Source: Hyphomicrobiales bacterium
GTDB lineage: Bacteria; Pseudomonadota; Alphaproteobacteria; Rhizobiales; Rhizobiaceae
NCBI GenBank assembly: GCA_900466605.1
Contig: UBMU01000014.1
Location: 62,001-126,000 of the forward strand
DNA length: 64,000 nt
Reading direction: 5' to 3'
Each line of letters starts with the position of its first letter. Positions within the stretch are counted from its first letter, which is position 1. Under the pieces are notes generated by a model, which made no database searches, had not been told where the DNA came from, and was given only the letters and a program-made list of their open reading frames with translations. The position numbers were made by a program, and so were the translations under genes. Positions 35,258 to 43,632 of the stretch are shown piece after piece.

Positions 35258-36451
35258 ATGCACGATCTCCTTCTCCGCAATGTCAGGCCAATGGCCGGCG
35301 CAAGCTGCGACATCCTGATCAAGAACGGAAAGATCGCAGGTCTTGGAACCTACCAGCCCGAGACCGGCATGGCCGTGGAGGACGGTCACGGCGCAATCGT
35401 CGCGCCGGGCCTGATCGACGCCCATACCCATCTCGACAAGACGACCTGGGGCATGCCCTGGCATGTTAACAATCGCGCCGCGATCCTGCGTGGCCGCATC
35501 GACTTCGAACGTGAAAACCGTCTAGAAATCGGCATCGATCCGCATCGCCAGTCGATGCGCCACGCTATCGGCCTTGCAGCACACGGCGCGACCCATATCC
35601 GCAGCCATGTTGATATTGACACCACCCACGGCCTCTCGATCGTCGAAGGCGTCTGGAAGACGCGCGATGCGCTGAAGGGCATCATCGATATCGAGATTGT
35701 CGCATTCCCCCAATCCGGCGTAATGGTCATGCCGGGCACGGTAGAGCTACTCGATGAAGCCCTGCGTCAGGGCTGCGAAGTGTTGGGTGGTATCGATCCC
35801 TGCGGCATCGACCGTGACCCGAAGGGCCAGCTCGACATCCTTTTCGCACTCGCCGTCAAGCACGGCGTCGATATCGACGTCCATTTGCATGAGGCGGGCG
35901 ACCTCGGTGCTTTCACAATGGAACTGATTTTCGAGCGCATCCGGGCCAACGGCATGGAAGGCAGGGTGGCGATCAGCCACGCCTTCGCGCTCGGCATGAA
36001 CGACTATGTCCGCGTCGGCAAGCTGATCGAGGAGATCGCCCGCCTCGACGTTGCGATCCTGACCACTGGTGCGCCTTCGGCCGCCGTGCCCTCAATCATG
36101 CGCCTCAAGGAAGCCGGCGTGCGCGTCGGCGGCGGCTGTGACGGCATTCAGGACACTTGGGGCCCGTGGGGCCAGCCGGATATGCTCGACCGCGCCAAGA
36201 TCATCGGCATGAAGAATGGCCTGCGCTCGGATATCGAGCTGGCTCACGTGCTGCACGTCGTCTCCCAGGGCGGCGCCGATGTCATGCGACTGGACGGTTA
36301 CGGCCTTAGTGTCGGCTGCAATGCCGACTTTACGCTGTTGACCGGCGAGACGCTCGCCCATGCCGTCGTTGACGTTGCGCCGCGACCGCTGGTCGTCAAG
36401 GGTGGCCGCGTCGTTGCCCGACAGGGCAAGGCGATCGTGGAGATGCCATGA
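35258..36451 (+). CDS. Cytosine deaminase-like amidohydrolase
   Basis: A 397-residue member of the cytosine deaminase-like branch. Ligands: PGLIDAHTHLDK (His56, His58), IDVHLHEAGD (His), AISHAFALG (His) and GGGCDGIQDTWGPWG (Asp), where the CDGIxDxWxPxG wording is typical of cytosine/isocytosine deaminase and related enzymes that act on N-acyl or ring C-N bonds. It is co-translated with the permeases and overlaps the next amidohydrolase gene by four bases. A pyrimidine, hydantoin or similar cyclic amide is a reasonable substrate class; not proven. Confidence 0.9.
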   Translation: MHDLLLRNVRPMAGASCDILIKNGKIAGLGTYQPETGMAVEDGHGAIVAPGLIDAHTHLDKTTWGMPWHVNNRAAILRGRIDFERENRLEIGIDPHRQSMRHAIGLAAHGATHIRSHVDIDTTHGLSIVEGVWKTRDALKGIIDIEIVAFPQSGVMVMPGTVELLDEALRQGCEVLGGIDPCGIDRDPKGQLDILFALAVKHGVDIDVHLHEAGDLGAFTMELIFERIRANGMEGRVAISHAFALGMNDYVRVGKLIEEIARLDVAILTTGAPSAAVPSIMRLKEAGVRVGGGCDGIQDTWGPWGQPDMLDRAKIIGMKNGLRSDIELAHVLHVVSQGGADVMRLDGYGLSVGCNADFTLLTGETLAHAVVDVAPRPLVVKGGRVVARQGKAIVEMP

Positions 36452-37938
36452 TGAGCGACATTTCTCTGGAACTCGGCCGTCGTCCCGAGGACCGTACGCT
36501 CGTTACAGCAAGCTGGGTTGTCGGCCATAAGGACGGTCGCCACCGCCTGCTGCGTAATGGTGAAGTGGTGTTCGAAAACGGCGAAATCCTGTTCGTTGGC
36601 CATCGCTTTTCCGGCGAGGTCGCGCGCCGCATTGATTTCGGCAACGCGCTGGTCAGCCCCGGCCTGATCGATCTCGATGCGCTTTCAGATCTCGACACAA
36701 CCATTCTCGGTATCGACCATCATCCGGGCTGGGCCAAGGGTCGCGTCTGGCCTCGTTCCTACGTCGAAGCGGGTCCCTATGAAATGTATAGCCAGGAAGA
36801 GCTCGCCTTCCAGAAGCGCTTCGCATTTGGCCAGTTGCTCCTGAACGGCATAACCACCGCTGCTCCGATCGCCTCGCTGTTCTATCGCGAATGGGGTGAA
36901 ACGGTCGCCGAATTCGATGCTGCCGCGGATGCTGCCGGCGAACTTGGCTTGCGGGTCTATCTGAGCCCCGCCTACCGCTCCGGGGGCATGGTGCTGGAGG
37001 AGCCGGGTCGGATGGTGCCGGTGTTCGACGAGGAACGCGGCTTCCAGGGCCTGAAGGACGCCATCGCCTATATCGAGCGTCAGAACGGTTCCCACGGCGA
37101 TCTCGTGCGCGGTATGCTGGCGCCTGACCGGGTGGAGACCTCCACGCTGGCGCTCATCCAGCGCACAGATGCGGCAGCGCGCGATCTCGGCTGCAAGTTC
37201 CGTCTGCACATGGCGCAAGGGGCGATGGAGGTCGACACTGTGCGGATGCTGCACGGTACGACGGCGCCGGTCTGGCTCGCTAAGGCGGGCCTGCTCAGCG
37301 ATCGGCTGATTGCGCCGCATGCGACCAACGCGACGGAAGAAGACCTGGCGCTGTACGCTGCAAACGGGGTCTCAATCGTCCACTGCCCGCTGGTTTCGGG
37401 CCGTGGTGGCAGCATCCTCAATTCCTTCTCCGCCTGCCGCAAGCTCGGCATCAACATCGCCATGGGCACAGATACGACACCTGCGGACATGCTGATGAAC
37501 CTGCTCGCCGGCCTGATCACCGGCCGCATCGCCGACGGTGCACCCGACAAGCTGCGCACGGCTGATCTCTTCGATGCAGCCACGATCGGTGGTGCTCGCG
37601 CCCTCGGCCGAGATGATATTGGTCACCTGTCGCCGGGCGCCCGCGCAGATATCGCTGTCTTCGATCTCGGTGACGCGGTCATGGCACCGTCGGTCGACCC
37701 GATCACGACGCTGGTGACCGGCGGTTCGGGCAAGGTCACCAGCGCCGTCTTCGTCGATGGCCGCGTTTCGATGCTGTCGCGAAAGGTGGCAGGCATCGAC
37801 ATGGAGAGGGCCCGCATTCAGGCACAAGCCCAGTTTGACGGGCTGATCGCCAAATACCCCGAGCGAAGCTGGGGCAATCCCCCGGTTTCGGAAATCTTCC
37901 CGCCGAGCTATCCGATCGAGGTGGACGCAAATGGGTGA
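36448..37938 (+). CDS. Amidohydrolase-like protein lacking the HxH metal motif
   Basis: A 496-residue amidohydrolase-superfamily protein with an altered metal site. Where relatives read PGLIDAHTHLD, this one has PGLIDLDALSD, so the first two histidines are Asp77 and Leu79. The other expected ligands remain: KFRLHMAQG and LIAPHATN (His), and AMGTDTTPAD (Asp). The C-terminal LSPGARADIAVFDLG is normal. Several other HH pairs (residues 91-92) could not be shown to compensate. It overlaps the cytosine deaminase-like gene and the next ATPase gene by a few bases. It may use a different metal arrangement or be a non-catalytic partner. Confidence 0.85.
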   Translation: MMSDISLELGRRPEDRTLVTASWVVGHKDGRHRLLRNGEVVFENGEILFVGHRFSGEVARRIDFGNALVSPGLIDLDALSDLDTTILGIDHHPGWAKGRVWPRSYVEAGPYEMYSQEELAFQKRFAFGQLLLNGITTAAPIASLFYREWGETVAEFDAAADAAGELGLRVYLSPAYRSGGMVLEEPGRMVPVFDEERGFQGLKDAIAYIERQNGSHGDLVRGMLAPDRVETSTLALIQRTDAAARDLGCKFRLHMAQGAMEVDTVRMLHGTTAPVWLAKAGLLSDRLIAPHATNATEEDLALYAANGVSIVHCPLVSGRGGSILNSFSACRKLGINIAMGTDTTPADMLMNLLAGLITGRIADGAPDKLRTADLFDAATIGGARALGRDDIGHLSPGARADIAVFDLGDAVMAPSVDPITTLVTGGSGKVTSAVFVDGRVSMLSRKVAGIDMERARIQAQAQFDGLIAKYPERSWGNPPVSEIFPPSYPIEVDANG

Positions 37939-38914
37939 AGCACAACAGGCGGTCATCGATGTCCGCAACCTGAAGGTCGAGTTTCCGGGCAGACGCGGCA
38001 CGGTGACCGCGCTGTCTGATGTCAGCCTCTCCATTCGCCCAGGCGAAATTCTCGGCGTAGTCGGGGAATCAGGCGCCGGCAAGTCGATGACCGGCCTTGC
38101 CATCCAGGGCCTGCTGGAGCGCCCTGGTCGTATCGCAGCTGGCGAGATCTGGCTTGGTCAACGCCGCATCGATGCGCTTGGCGACAAGGAAATGGAGCGC
38201 ATTCGCGGCCGCGAGATCGGCGCGATCTTCCAGGACCCACTGACCTCGCTCAATCCACTGTTCACGGTCGGCGCGCAGCTCACCGAAACCATCCGACAGC
38301 ATCTGTCGCTCGGTAGGGCCGAGGCGCGGGCACGAGCAGTCCAGCTTTTGCGTGATGTCGGCATTCCCTCGCCTGAGGAGCGGGTCAACCACTATCCGCA
38401 CCAGTTTTCCGGCGGCATGCGCCAGCGCGTGGTGATCGCGCTCGCACTCGCAGCGTCACCGAAACTGGTCATCGCCGACGAACCGACGACAGCGCTCGAC
38501 GTGTCGATCCAGGCGCAGATCATTTCGCTGCTGCGCCGTCTCTGCAAGGAGAAGAAGACCGCCGTCATGCTCGTGACCCACGACATGGGGGTCATCGCTG
38601 AAGCTGCCGATCGCGTCGCCGTCATGTATGCCGGCCGCCTGATCGAGATCGGCCCGGTCGAAAAAGTCCTGCATGCGCCGCGCCATCCCTATACTCAGGG
38701 GCTGATGGCCTCGATCCCGTCGCTCGGCGCGCGGGTCGAGAAACTGAACCAAATCGACGGCTCGATGCCACGGCTCGACGCGATTCCGACGGGCTGCAGC
38801 TTCAACCCGCGCTGTCGCTCCGCCGGGCCGCGGTGTCTGCGCGAACGTCCAGAACTCACCGCTGTCGGCGATGGCGCCAGCGCCTGCTGGCTGAACGCAG
38901 GAGGAACCGCATGA
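37931..38914 (+). CDS. Dpp/Opp-type ABC transporter ATP-binding protein (DppD-like)
   Basis: A 327-residue ATPase: Walker A GESGAGKSM, signature FSGGMRQRVVIALALA, Walker B LVIADEPTTALD, switch THDMGVI. The C-terminal part has the DppD-type cysteine tail, TGCSFNPRCRSAGPRCLRE, with the expected cysteines for the iron-sulfur-like motif. It overlaps the preceding amidohydrolase by eight bases and the next ATPase by four. Confidence 0.92.
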   Translation: MGEAQQAVIDVRNLKVEFPGRRGTVTALSDVSLSIRPGEILGVVGESGAGKSMTGLAIQGLLERPGRIAAGEIWLGQRRIDALGDKEMERIRGREIGAIFQDPLTSLNPLFTVGAQLTETIRQHLSLGRAEARARAVQLLRDVGIPSPEERVNHYPHQFSGGMRQRVVIALALAASPKLVIADEPTTALDVSIQAQIISLLRRLCKEKKTAVMLVTHDMGVIAEAADRVAVMYAGRLIEIGPVEKVLHAPRHPYTQGLMASIPSLGARVEKLNQIDGSMPRLDAIPTGCSFNPRCRSAGPRCLRERPELTAVGDGASACWLNAGGTA

Positions 38915-39900
38915 CCGTATCCGCTCAAAAAGCGCCGGCACTTACCGTTCGCGGCCTGTCCAAGACGTTTGACGTCTCAGCACCCTGGCTGAACCGTGTC
39001 ATCGAGCGCAAGCCCCGCCAGTTCGTGCAGGCCGTCAATGGCATTGATTTCACCGTGCCGGCCGGCGGCTGCCTCAGCATCGTTGGCGAAAGCGGGTGCG
39101 GCAAATCGACAGTCGCGCGGCTGGTGACTGGCTTGTTCAACCCGAGCGCCGGCGAAATTGGCTTTGCGCGTGGTCCCAAGGGCGCGCCGCTCTCCGCCCA
39201 GATGATCTTCCAGGACCCCTATGCCTCGCTCAATCCGCGCTGGCGTGTGAAGAACATCATCGGGGAGCCGCTGCGCGAGCTGAAGCTGCGGGAGACGCAG
39301 GCCGACATCTCCGAGCGTGTGGAAGAACTGCTACGGACTGTCGGTCTTTCGGCCTCCGACGGCGAAAAATTCCCGCACGAATTTTCGGGCGGCCAGCGCC
39401 AGCGTATCTCGATTGCGCGTGCGCTTGCGAGCGAGCCGGAGTTTCTCGTCTGCGACGAGCCGACCTCGGCGCTTGACGTTTCGGTGCAGGCGCAGGTGCT
39501 GAACCTGATGCGCCGCCTGCAGGATGAGCTCGGCCTGACCTATCTCTTCATCAGCCACGACATGAGCGTGGTGCGGCACATGTCTGATCGCATCGCGGTC
39601 ATGTATCTCGGCCGCATCGTGGAAGAGGGGGAGACGGAAGAGCTTTTCGCCGAGCCGCGCCACCCCTATACGCAGCTTCTGTTGCAGACCATTCCCAACA
39701 TCGACGCGCCGCAGCGCGATCGGGAGCCCTCGGGCGGCGAAGTGCCGAGTCCGCTGAAGCCGCCGTCAGGCTGTACCTTCCATCCGCGCTGCCCGATGGC
39801 GACCGTGCGTTGCTCGGCGGAAGTACCGGCCGTGCGTACGCTTGCCAATGGCACACGCGTCGCCTGCCATCTGGTGAGAGATGAGGTCCTGCCTGCCTGA
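38911..39900 (+). CDS. Dpp/Opp-type ABC transporter ATP-binding protein (DppF-like)
   Basis: A 329-residue ATPase: Walker A GESGCGKST, MIFQDPYASLNPRW, signature FSGGQRQRISIARALA, Walker B LVCDEPTSALD, SHDMSVVRHM, and the C-terminal cysteine tail SGCTFHPRCPMATVRC. ATG 38911 overlaps the previous TGA, with AGGAGG upstream. It ends the rightward operon; a hairpin without T run follows at 39928. Confidence 0.92.
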   Translation: MTVSAQKAPALTVRGLSKTFDVSAPWLNRVIERKPRQFVQAVNGIDFTVPAGGCLSIVGESGCGKSTVARLVTGLFNPSAGEIGFARGPKGAPLSAQMIFQDPYASLNPRWRVKNIIGEPLRELKLRETQADISERVEELLRTVGLSASDGEKFPHEFSGGQRQRISIARALASEPEFLVCDEPTSALDVSVQAQVLNLMRRLQDELGLTYLFISHDMSVVRHMSDRIAVMYLGRIVEEGETEELFAEPRHPYTQLLLQTIPNIDAPQRDREPSGGEVPSPLKPPSGCTFHPRCPMATVRCSAEVPAVRTLANGTRVACHLVRDEVLPA

Positions 39901-39927
39901 TGCTGGCAGTCGCGAAAGTGCGGCCTG

Positions 39928-39954
39928 CCCCTTCTTCCCAGCAGGAGAAAGGGG
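39928..39954 (+). terminator. Hairpin at the end of the amidohydrolase/Dpp operon
   Basis: CCCCTTCTTCC pairs with GGAGAAAGGGG around CAGCA, with one mismatch and one G-T pair. No T run follows, so it is either a weak terminator or an mRNA 3'-end protecting element. Confidence 0.4.
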
Positions 39955-40049
39955 GCCAGAAGTGCCGGATGGTGGTTACAGCTTGCTCAGCTTCATGGAA
40001 GCAACCCTCGGTTGTGGAGAAGCAAGAACATAAGATCCAAATTCGATCG

Positions 40050-40727
40050 TCACGCCAGCGCGGCGCGCAGGTCGTGGGAAAGGTCGCGGATTTCGCTGAG
40101 GTCGAGTTCGGATTCGACGTGTTCGAGATGATGCGCCATCAGGTGGGTCGCCTTGTCGGCATCGTTGACTGCGATCGCCTCGACAATCTCAGCATGCTCG
40201 TCCGGCCCACAGTTGAAGCGGTTTGTGTTACGATAGACGGCAGTGATCAGCGAGGAACGGGAGATCAGGTCCCGCATGGTGGTGAACAGGAAGTCGGAAC
40301 CGACAGTTTCGGCGAGCAGCAGGTGGAAGCCACCGGAGAGCTTGATAATGTCGGTGGTGACATCCTGGGTATTGGCGATGCGCTCCTTGGCCACATGCTC
40401 GCGCAGGCGCTTCAGGTCGGCCTTGGAGACGGATTTGCACAAGCGCTCGACGACGCAGCGCTCGACCGTCCGGCGCACGAAGAACACGTCGCGCGCCTCT
40501 TCGACGGAGGGCTTGGAGATGAAGGCGCCGCGATTGGGAATGATGGTGACGAGGCCGTCGCGTTCCAGCACCGTCAGCGCCTGGCGGATTCGGGCACGGC
40601 TGACATTGAAGATTGCGGCCAGTTGCTCTTCCTTCAGCTGGACCCCCGGACGCAGTCGGCGCTCGGCGATGGACAGCCAAACTTTCTCGACAATCTGCTG
40701 TGTAGACGGACCGGTTTGCTCAGTCAT
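40050..40727 (-). CDS. GntR-family transcriptional regulator, probable regulator of the block
   Basis: A 225-residue GntR/FCD-type regulator. Winged helix: LKEEQLAAIFNVSRARIRQALTVLERDGLVTIIPNRGAFI. The FCD part contains GGFHLLLAETVG and PDEHAEIVEAIAV plus HLMAHHLEHVE, the usual metal/ligand His pattern. I use ATG 40727, with GGGAGT upstream, since the longer in-frame extension crosses the promoter. It diverges from the flavin-reductase-like gene across 130 bases that contain ATTGTCTACAAT (40808-40819). That palindrome recurs at three other control regions in the 29-41 kb block, so this protein is the best candidate to bind all of them. Confidence 0.9.
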   Translation of the reverse strand: MTEQTGPSTQQIVEKVWLSIAERRLRPGVQLKEEQLAAIFNVSRARIRQALTVLERDGLVTIIPNRGAFISKPSVEEARDVFFVRRTVERCVVERLCKSVSKADLKRLREHVAKERIANTQDVTTDIIKLSGGFHLLLAETVGSDFLFTTMRDLISRSSLITAVYRNTNRFNCGPDEHAEIVEAIAVNDADKATHLMAHHLEHVESELDLSEIRDLSHDLRAALA

Positions 40728-40807
40728 GAAATTCACTCCCCATTGGCGGTAGAAAAGCGTGATGCCGCAGAAAAAGTCAACCGTAACAATAGGATTTTGA
40801 TTGCAAG

Positions 40808-40819
40808 ATTGTCTACAAT
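40808..40819. promoter_or_regulatory. Operator-like palindrome ATTGTCTACAAT beside gntR
   Basis: Identical to 29648-29659 and matching ATTGTCNACAAT at 31287 and 33091. A partial second copy (ATTGTAGATCAT) lies at 40829-40840. It sits between the gntR gene and the flavin-reductase-like gene, consistent with autoregulation. Confidence 0.7.
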
Positions 40820-40857
40820 ATGAAACCATATTGTAGATCATAAATCGGAACTCGATC

Positions 40858-41487
40858 ATGGAATTCGACTTTACCCAGCTTGAGCCGGAAAGCCGCTACC
40901 GTCTGCTGACGAACTTCATCGGCCCGCGCCCGATTGCACTCGTGACGACCCGGTCGGAAGCCGGCCACAATAATGCAGCGCCGATGAGCTTCTTCAACGT
41001 CTTCTCTCACGATCCGCCCATTGTGGTGCTCGGTATCCAACCGCGCCCTTCAGGCGAAGAAAAAGACACAATGGCTAATATTCGCCGCACACAGGAATTC
41101 GCTATCTCCATGGTAGACATGGCGATTTCCCAGCATATGCTCGTTTGCGGCCTGGGGTTCGATAACGAGATTGACGAACTCTCCATGGCCGGACTGACGG
41201 CGAAGACCTGCAGCAAGATCGACGCGAGTTATCCTGCTGAAGCGCCCTGCGTTTTCGAATGCCGGGTCGAGCGGTTGATCGATTATCCGCGCCGTACCCT
41301 CGTTCTCGGCGAAGTCGTTCAAATGCACGTCCGCCGCGAATGTCTGGATGAACAGGGGCGCTATGTCGACCCTGAGCGCTACCAGCCGATCGCTCGGTTG
41401 CACGCCGACAATTATATCACGTCGGATCGGCAGTTCGTCCTGACGGCTCCACCGATTGCCGATTTCATAAAGCCGCAAGTCAAGTAA
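40858..41487 (+). CDS. Flavin reductase-like (FMN-binding split barrel) protein
   Basis: A 209-residue protein of the flavin reductase-like/DIM6-NTAB type. FIGPRPIALVTTRS followed by NNAAPMSFFNVFSHDPPIVVLGI is the flavin-binding signature of the family, and the later HVRRECLDEQGRYVDPERYQPIARL matches the common C-terminal part. Members are flavin reductases for two-component oxygenases or stand-alone FMN proteins. No partner oxygenase is encoded nearby. It is divergent from gntR, 22 bases before the racemase-like gene, and inside the predicted regulon. Confidence 0.85.
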   Translation: MEFDFTQLEPESRYRLLTNFIGPRPIALVTTRSEAGHNNAAPMSFFNVFSHDPPIVVLGIQPRPSGEEKDTMANIRRTQEFAISMVDMAISQHMLVCGLGFDNEIDELSMAGLTAKTCSKIDASYPAEAPCVFECRVERLIDYPRRTLVLGEVVQMHVRRECLDEQGRYVDPERYQPIARLHADNYITSDRQFVLTAPPIADFIKPQVK

Positions 41488-41509
41488 GGGCTTTGAAAGG
41501 TTCGACCAC

Positions 41510-42232
41510 ATGCACATTCGTTTGATTAATCCGAATTCCACCGCGTCCATGACGGCTCAGGCACTGGATAGTGCCCTGCGTGTGAAGCAGCGGGATACGG
41601 ATGTCTCTGCTGTTAACCCCATCGATACCCCAGTCAGTATCGAGGGCGGTGCGGATGAAGCGATGGCGGTGCCGGCCATGCTGGATGAAATTCGCAAGGG
41701 CGAGCGTCTTGGCGTCGATGCCTATGTCGTGGCCTGCTTTGACGATCCGGGGCTCCATGCCGCTCGTGAGGTGGCGCGGGGACCGGTTATAGGTATCTGC
41801 CAGGCCGCTGTGCAGGTCGCCATGACCATCAGTCGCCGCTTCTCGATCATTACCACGCTGCCGCGATCGATCCCTATCATCGAGGATCTGGTGAGCGACT
41901 ATGGCGCCGAGCGTCATTGCCGCAGGGTGCGCGCGATCAACATGCCGGTGCTCGGACTGGAGGAAGATCCGCTTGCCGCCGAACAGTTGTTGATCCGTGA
42001 GATCGAGATCGCCAAAAAGGAAGATCGGGCCGAAGCCATCATTCTCGGTTGCGCCGGCATGTCGGCACTTTGCGATCGGTTGCGTGAGGTCACGGGCGTT
42101 CCTGTCATCGACGGCGTCACATCAGCAATCAAACTCGCCGAAGCCCTGGTCGGTGCCGGCTATACGACGTCAAAGGTCAATGCCTATGATTATCCGAGGG
42201 TCAAGGAGACGAGGGTGGCTGCCTGCGCATGA
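41510..42232 (+). CDS. Asp/Glu/hydantoin racemase-family protein
   Basis: A 240-residue member of the Asp/Glu/hydantoin racemase family, closest in pattern to hydantoin racemases (HyuE). It begins IRLINPNSTASMT, and the two catalytic cysteines are visible in VVACFDDPG and ILGCAGM. Such enzymes racemise 5-substituted hydantoins or cleave maleate-like acids. It follows the flavin-reductase-like gene by 22 bases. With four amidohydrolases in the same predicted regulon, a hydantoin or other cyclic ureide pathway is suggested, but no classical D-hydantoinase or carbamoylase was recognised here. Confidence 0.88.
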   Translation: MHIRLINPNSTASMTAQALDSALRVKQRDTDVSAVNPIDTPVSIEGGADEAMAVPAMLDEIRKGERLGVDAYVVACFDDPGLHAAREVARGPVIGICQAAVQVAMTISRRFSIITTLPRSIPIIEDLVSDYGAERHCRRVRAINMPVLGLEEDPLAAEQLLIREIEIAKKEDRAEAIILGCAGMSALCDRLREVTGVPVIDGVTSAIKLAEALVGAGYTTSKVNAYDYPRVKETRVAACA

Positions 42233-42717
42233 GCAGGAAACCCCAAGCGGCCCATCCTCTGCTCGACGGCTTCTCCTTGGTCCCATAGGTCGCAGTTGTT
42301 CCGATCTATGGCCTGAGGTTCTGCTCAGCCTCGACCCCGCTCACGTAGGCCGCGGCCCTTCAGCGTGATGAGAAAGTCCATCCACGCCGACGGGCTCTCG
42401 TGGGAAGTCATTTCGACAATTGGAATCTCCCGACGGTCGCGACAGGCAAAGGTCAAATTAGGTCCGTCCTCTGATGCGGACCTTTTCGTTTTTGGAAACA
42501 AGGAGCCCGGCGTTGGTCTGGCCGGGCTATGGCGCAGCATACACGCTGCACGTCACTACAGGAGAGGTGCCGCCATCTGAGTGGCCAAGCAGACCGTTTA
42601 TTCCCGACGCAAGTACGCCGTCCTCGCTAGCCCGAGAACCATATCGGTAGTGTGCTTGGGCAAATGCTTAAGGCGTCCGGGACCCTGCAGACTAGCGGAA
42701 CCGCCCGGACAGTCTCA
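42233..42717. other. Intergenic region with one terminator
   Basis: No gene recognised. A clear terminator lies at 42460-42493 and a weaker stem (CCACG/CGTGG) at 42382-42403; a small transcript ending at the terminator is possible. The rest is unremarkable. Confidence 0.45.
42460..42493 (+). terminator. Rho-independent terminator
   Basis: AGGTCCG (42460-42466) pairs with CGGACCT (42477-42483), then TTTCGTTTTT. It is 228 bases beyond the racemase-like stop and may end that transcript or a separate small RNA. Confidence 0.7.
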
Positions 42718-42903
42718 TCACCTAAACTTAGGCTTGCGCCTGACGTTGTGGACGAGTTCACAAGTCGTGGCAAACTGACCAAACAGCGCCGTCAGTCTCG
42801 CTTCTTCCTCGCCGCCCAATCGATGACGGGCGCAGAAGTCGCTAACACTCCAAACTTGGGTAGCTGAGATTGCTTCTGTGCCTTCCGGCTCAATGCGTTC
42901 CAT
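42718..42903 (-). CDS. Small conserved-looking hypothetical protein
   Basis: A 61-residue protein starting at ATG 42903, with GGGGAG seven bases upstream. The C-terminal part SVSDFCARHRLGGEEEARL and FGQFATTCELVHN looks like a folded helical module of a type seen in small rhizobial proteins. I do not recognise the function. The ribosome site, and the clear protein-like composition, are the reasons for calling it a gene. Confidence 0.6.
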   Translation of the reverse strand: MERIEPEGTEAISATQVWSVSDFCARHRLGGEEEARLTALFGQFATTCELVHNVRRKPKFR

Positions 42904-43270
42904 AGATTTCTCCCCTCGATGGAGGACGTTACTAAAGTATAATTTAGCTTGCAATAAAATACCGTCCCTCTTGGGGTTGGCATTATAGCCCGCCGCAGAG
43001 TTCGTAGGGCTGACATAACGTTGATGCAGGGGCGCGCCGCACAATTGTCGCCCAAATCAGTAAAATGCTGATGATACGGGGTCGATCCGTCCGCAGTTGG
43101 TGTGCGGTTAGGCGTCATCTGAGGTAGGTGTAGCACGGGCACTCTGAGCATTTGCTCGCGGCTGGGAGCAGATGTCATGCGACGGTTATTTGTCGTCGCT
43201 ATACGGTCCAGTTACTTTTCGCGCTGCTCGAGGGAAGTGATCTCGACCAATTTCAGGACAAGGTATCCCC
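42904..43270. other. Intergenic region, nothing recognised
   Basis: A locally AT-rich stretch (near 42930-42960) upstream of the small gene could hold its promoter. Nothing else recognised. Confidence 0.4.
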
Positions 43271-43620
43271 ATGACAAGGATTGTTGGTCATCGCGGCCCG
43301 CGAAATCTTTGGCCCGAGAACTCGATCGAGGGTTTCCAAAGGACATTGGAGCTCTCAGTGGATGCCGTCGAATTCGACGTGCACCTGACCGATGCAGGCG
43401 AGCTCGTCGTCATTCACGACGCCACGCTCGACCGGACGGTTGACGCGAAAGGTACGGCAAGAGCGATGTCACGGGAGGGGCGGCTGGCGGCTCATCTCAA
43501 AGGTTCGCAAGAGCCGATTCCGGCGCTTGATGACGTCCTTTCGATGTTTGCCCGCTCAAAGCCCATTGATCTCCATGGAGAACTGAAAGCTGATCTCAAT
43601 GGGATACAAGCGGGCGGACA
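43271..43620 (+). pseudogene. Truncated glycerophosphodiester phosphodiesterase
   Basis: The first about 115 residues of a GDPD-family protein. HRGPRNLWPENS carries the catalytic HRG and PENS/T, and VEFDVHLTDAGELVVIHD the metal-binding Glu/Asp and second catalytic His. After about residue 115 (GELKADLNGIQ) the family sequence stops; the frame runs on to 43876 through unrelated codons antisense to the convergent glutathione transferase gene. A full-length GDPD is about 240-280 residues, so the C-terminal half of the barrel is missing. AAGG lies eight bases before ATG 43271. An intact GDPD of different sequence is encoded at 48534. Confidence 0.75.
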
Positions 43621-43632
43621 TTTGCCTTGCGC

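Noticed and set aside
39900..40823. A 307-codon + strand frame
   Set aside because: It is antisense to the GntR-family regulator at 40050-40727, which is well supported.
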